From Parachlamydiales bacterium (GTDB lineage: Bacteria; Chlamydiota; Chlamydiia; Chlamydiales; Simkaniaceae), in NCBI GenBank assembly GCA_030641465.1, contig DAOWHK010000217.1, positions 1 to 6,739 of the forward strand: 6,739 nucleotides of DNA, written 5' to 3'. Below the pieces are notes generated by a model. The model was not told the DNA's origin, searched no databases, and saw nothing but the letters and a program-made list of their open reading frames with translations. How positions within the stretch are numbered: position 1 is the first letter of the stretch; every line of letters begins with the position of its first letter. This document shows, in pieces, positions 5,206 through 6,739 of the stretch. A program made the translations under genes and the position numbers.

Positions 5206-6739
5206 ATGAATCCGATGGAATTTGGAAGAGGTAATTTACTGGGTTCTGGCTTTTTGAGTGAAGAAGAAGAAGAGCTCGACCGTTTGGCTGAAGCGGTGCA
5301 TGGAGGACGAGATGATGTTTCTGAAATTTCAGCTTTTAGCATTGCCTCATCACAATTTTTCTCTACAGATAAAGTCGAAATCGCAAGAAAGTTAAGAAAG
5401 AGAATTGAGGAATTAAATCCTGGAGTGACTGTGATTGTTCGTAACAACCGTTCTATCACAGTAGAATTAGAAGGAGAACAAGCGGAGGTCAAGAACACAG
5501 CACTCCGTTTGACACTTCAACAGCTCTTCCCTGACCTTGTAGTGCAAGATGAGGCGTTACAAATTCCATGGGGTGCGCTACTCGATACGCAAGTGCGCCG
5601 TATCCAACGCCTATTTGCAGAGTCTGAAAGCACGTTGTTAAGGGCTCAGGAGCAAAGGAGAGCTTTAGCGGAAGTGACAGCTCAAAACGCGAGCTCTAGA
5701 ACTCAAGTTCCAATTGATCGCGATGATCGTTTTATTAGATCTGATTTAGAAAGACCTCCTGGCAGTTCCTATAGCAGCGCGATTTTTATTGAGCAGGCAA
5801 CAGGAAGACGCTGGATCGGTAAAGCTGAGCTTCGTAGAACAGAAGAAGAAACAGAAGGCATCGCTTGTAAAGAGATCGTTGCTTCAGACATTTATGCCTA
5901 CTATGGAGCTAATGTGCCTAAGACTTGCCTTTCTCGTCAAGAGCTTGCAAACACCGGTTTAGAAGAAGATACTGGGCGTATGGCCATACATATTATGTCA
6001 GAGCTTTTTGAAAACTATCACGACTATAAAGATCAAAGAGATTTTAATGGGGCTTTTCCAAATCCCTTAGGAAACATTTGCAGAGAAGATGGAACACTTG
6101 TTAGAGAGCAGGGGTTAGGACGCATTTTAGCGATTGCTCACTTCATTAACGATTTTGATGTCATTGCAGCGGGAGGTAATATTGGCTATCAGCTCTTAGA
6201 CGGGCCAGAAGATTCTTATGCAAAGAGCGTAAAAATAGATCCTGGAAATGCATTTTTTCAATCGGATCCTCCAATTGTTGTCCCAGATCGTCATTTACAT
6301 ATCGGTTTGCAAGCAGTCCCCAACCAAATAGTTTTTGATACGCTTCCACCTCATACGAAAGAAGAATTTATTTTGACGCTTCAAGCAATAGTTAGCAGCA
6401 GTGAACTAGAGCTTGCGCGCTTTTTTCATAGGCCAGGTGGAGAAAGATTTTTACTCCATGATGGACGCACTTTGCGAGGCCTTACAGATCAATTAATTGC
6501 AATGCAAGAGCGCATTCGAAGGGAGTATGCCCCTGAGCTTGCAGAGAGTCAAGCGCGCTATCGCGATCTATGTCAAGAAGAGCAAGTGACGCTACTGCAA
6601 AGCCTTGAAGAAAATGTGAATGCAGCTGATGAATTAATATTAGACGAAGAAGCCATAGCACAAGCTGCATCGCATTTACAGTATGTAGCTTTGGAGCGTA
6701 TTCAAAGAGATCGAGAGCAAGTTGCAAGGCAAGTTCTAA
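5206..6739 (+). CDS. Large putative HipA/PI3K-like kinase-fold protein (3' end outside the window)
   Basis: At least 511 residues, open to the window edge; the final TAA at 6737 is out of frame. Residues 1-120 are acidic then mixed, with SEEEEELD at 18-25 and an alpha/beta-looking stretch at 55-112. About 128-160 is a charged helix, possibly coiled coil. Residues 190-350 look like an atypical kinase core: SSAIFIEQ and RRWIGKAEL (candidate ATP-binding Lys206), KEIVASDIYAYYG leading to VPKT (helix-C-like Glu223), a hinge-like IHIMSEL, FINDFDVIAAGGNIGY (candidate catalytic Asp316 or Asp318 and Asn325), and VKIDPGNAFF (DFG-like Asp345). The Asp-to-Asn gap is wider than in standard kinases, so activity and substrate are uncertain. 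Residues 425-511 are mostly long charged helix. No signal peptide or membrane segment is seen. Next to two F-box-like/LRR genes, a secreted effector is plausible but inferred. Confidence 0.75.
   Translation, partial: MNPMEFGRGNLLGSGFLSEEEEELDRLAEAVHGGRDDVSEISAFSIASSQFFSTDKVEIARKLRKRIEELNPGVTVIVRNNRSITVELEGEQAEVKNTALRLTLQQLFPDLVVQDEALQIPWGALLDTQVRRIQRLFAESESTLLRAQEQRRALAEVTAQNASSRTQVPIDRDDRFIRSDLERPPGSSYSSAIFIEQATGRRWIGKAELRRTEEETEGIACKEIVASDIYAYYGANVPKTCLSRQELANTGLEEDTGRMAIHIMSELFENYHDYKDQRDFNGAFPNPLGNICREDGTLVREQGLGRILAIAHFINDFDVIAAGGNIGYQLLDGPEDSYAKSVKIDPGNAFFQSDPPIVVPDRHLHIGLQAVPNQIVFDTLPPHTKEEFILTLQAIVSSSELELARFFHRPGGERFLLHDGRTLRGLTDQLIAMQERIRREYAPELAESQARYRDLCQEEQVTLLQSLEENVNAADELILDEEAIAQAASHLQYVALERIQRDREQVARQVL

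Noticed and set aside
5115..5498. 127-codon minus-strand open frame
   Set aside because: Mostly antisense to the kinase-like gene with low-complexity Ser runs from its Glu codons; no sign of selection as protein.
6482..6727. 81-codon minus-strand open frame at the right end
   Set aside because: Leu-rich shadow of the helical part of the kinase-like gene, with no ribosome site.

Overview
The window looks like accessory-rich DNA from an intracellular, host-associated bacterium. A Chlamydia-like (Parachlamydiales-type) environmental chlamydia is the best guess: two neighbouring genes join an F-box-like N-terminus to bacterial-style leucine-rich repeats (LPPEIGNLTNL type), next to a long gene with an apparent HipA/PI3K-like kinase core, all in moderately AT-rich DNA. 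A Legionella- or Coxiella-like amoeba-associated bacterium is the main alternative. This assignment is inferred from protein character alone; no rRNA or other phylogenetic marker is present.

Region 1 (1-2748) is a glycerol uptake and catabolism cluster. On the minus strand glpK (glycerol kinase, 1905-382) is followed, with an 8-base overlap, by glpD (FAD-dependent glycerol-3-phosphate dehydrogenase, 389 to beyond base 1). Divergently, on the plus strand, is glpF (aquaglyceroporin, 2017-2748). A 111-bp AT-rich intergenic region holds back-to-back promoter candidates around a small palindrome. Together the genes would import glycerol (GlpF), trap it as sn-glycerol-3-phosphate (GlpK) and oxidise it to dihydroxyacetone phosphate (GlpD).

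Region 2 (about 2760-4860) holds two convergent F-box-like/LRR genes (2822-3640 plus; 4821-3808 minus), likely host-directed ubiquitin-ligase adaptor mimics. The second carries tandem 69-bp DNA repeats, each encoding one 23-residue LRR. Between the two 3' ends lies about 165 bp of less AT-rich DNA with a perfect 13-bp-stem hairpin that lacks a T tail.

Region 3 (4862-5205) is a gene-poor, AT-rich spacer. It contains one GC-richer 99-bp stretch on the minus strand that reads like the end of a decayed gene, plus a possible promoter for the next gene. Region 4 (5206 to the window end, open at 6739) is a large protein of at least 511 residues with a strong ribosome binding site, a predicted atypical kinase core (about residues 190-350) and long helical flanks. 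Two F-box adaptors beside a putative kinase make this side of the window a candidate effector cluster. No RNA genes, CRISPR arrays, complete mobile elements or origins were seen.
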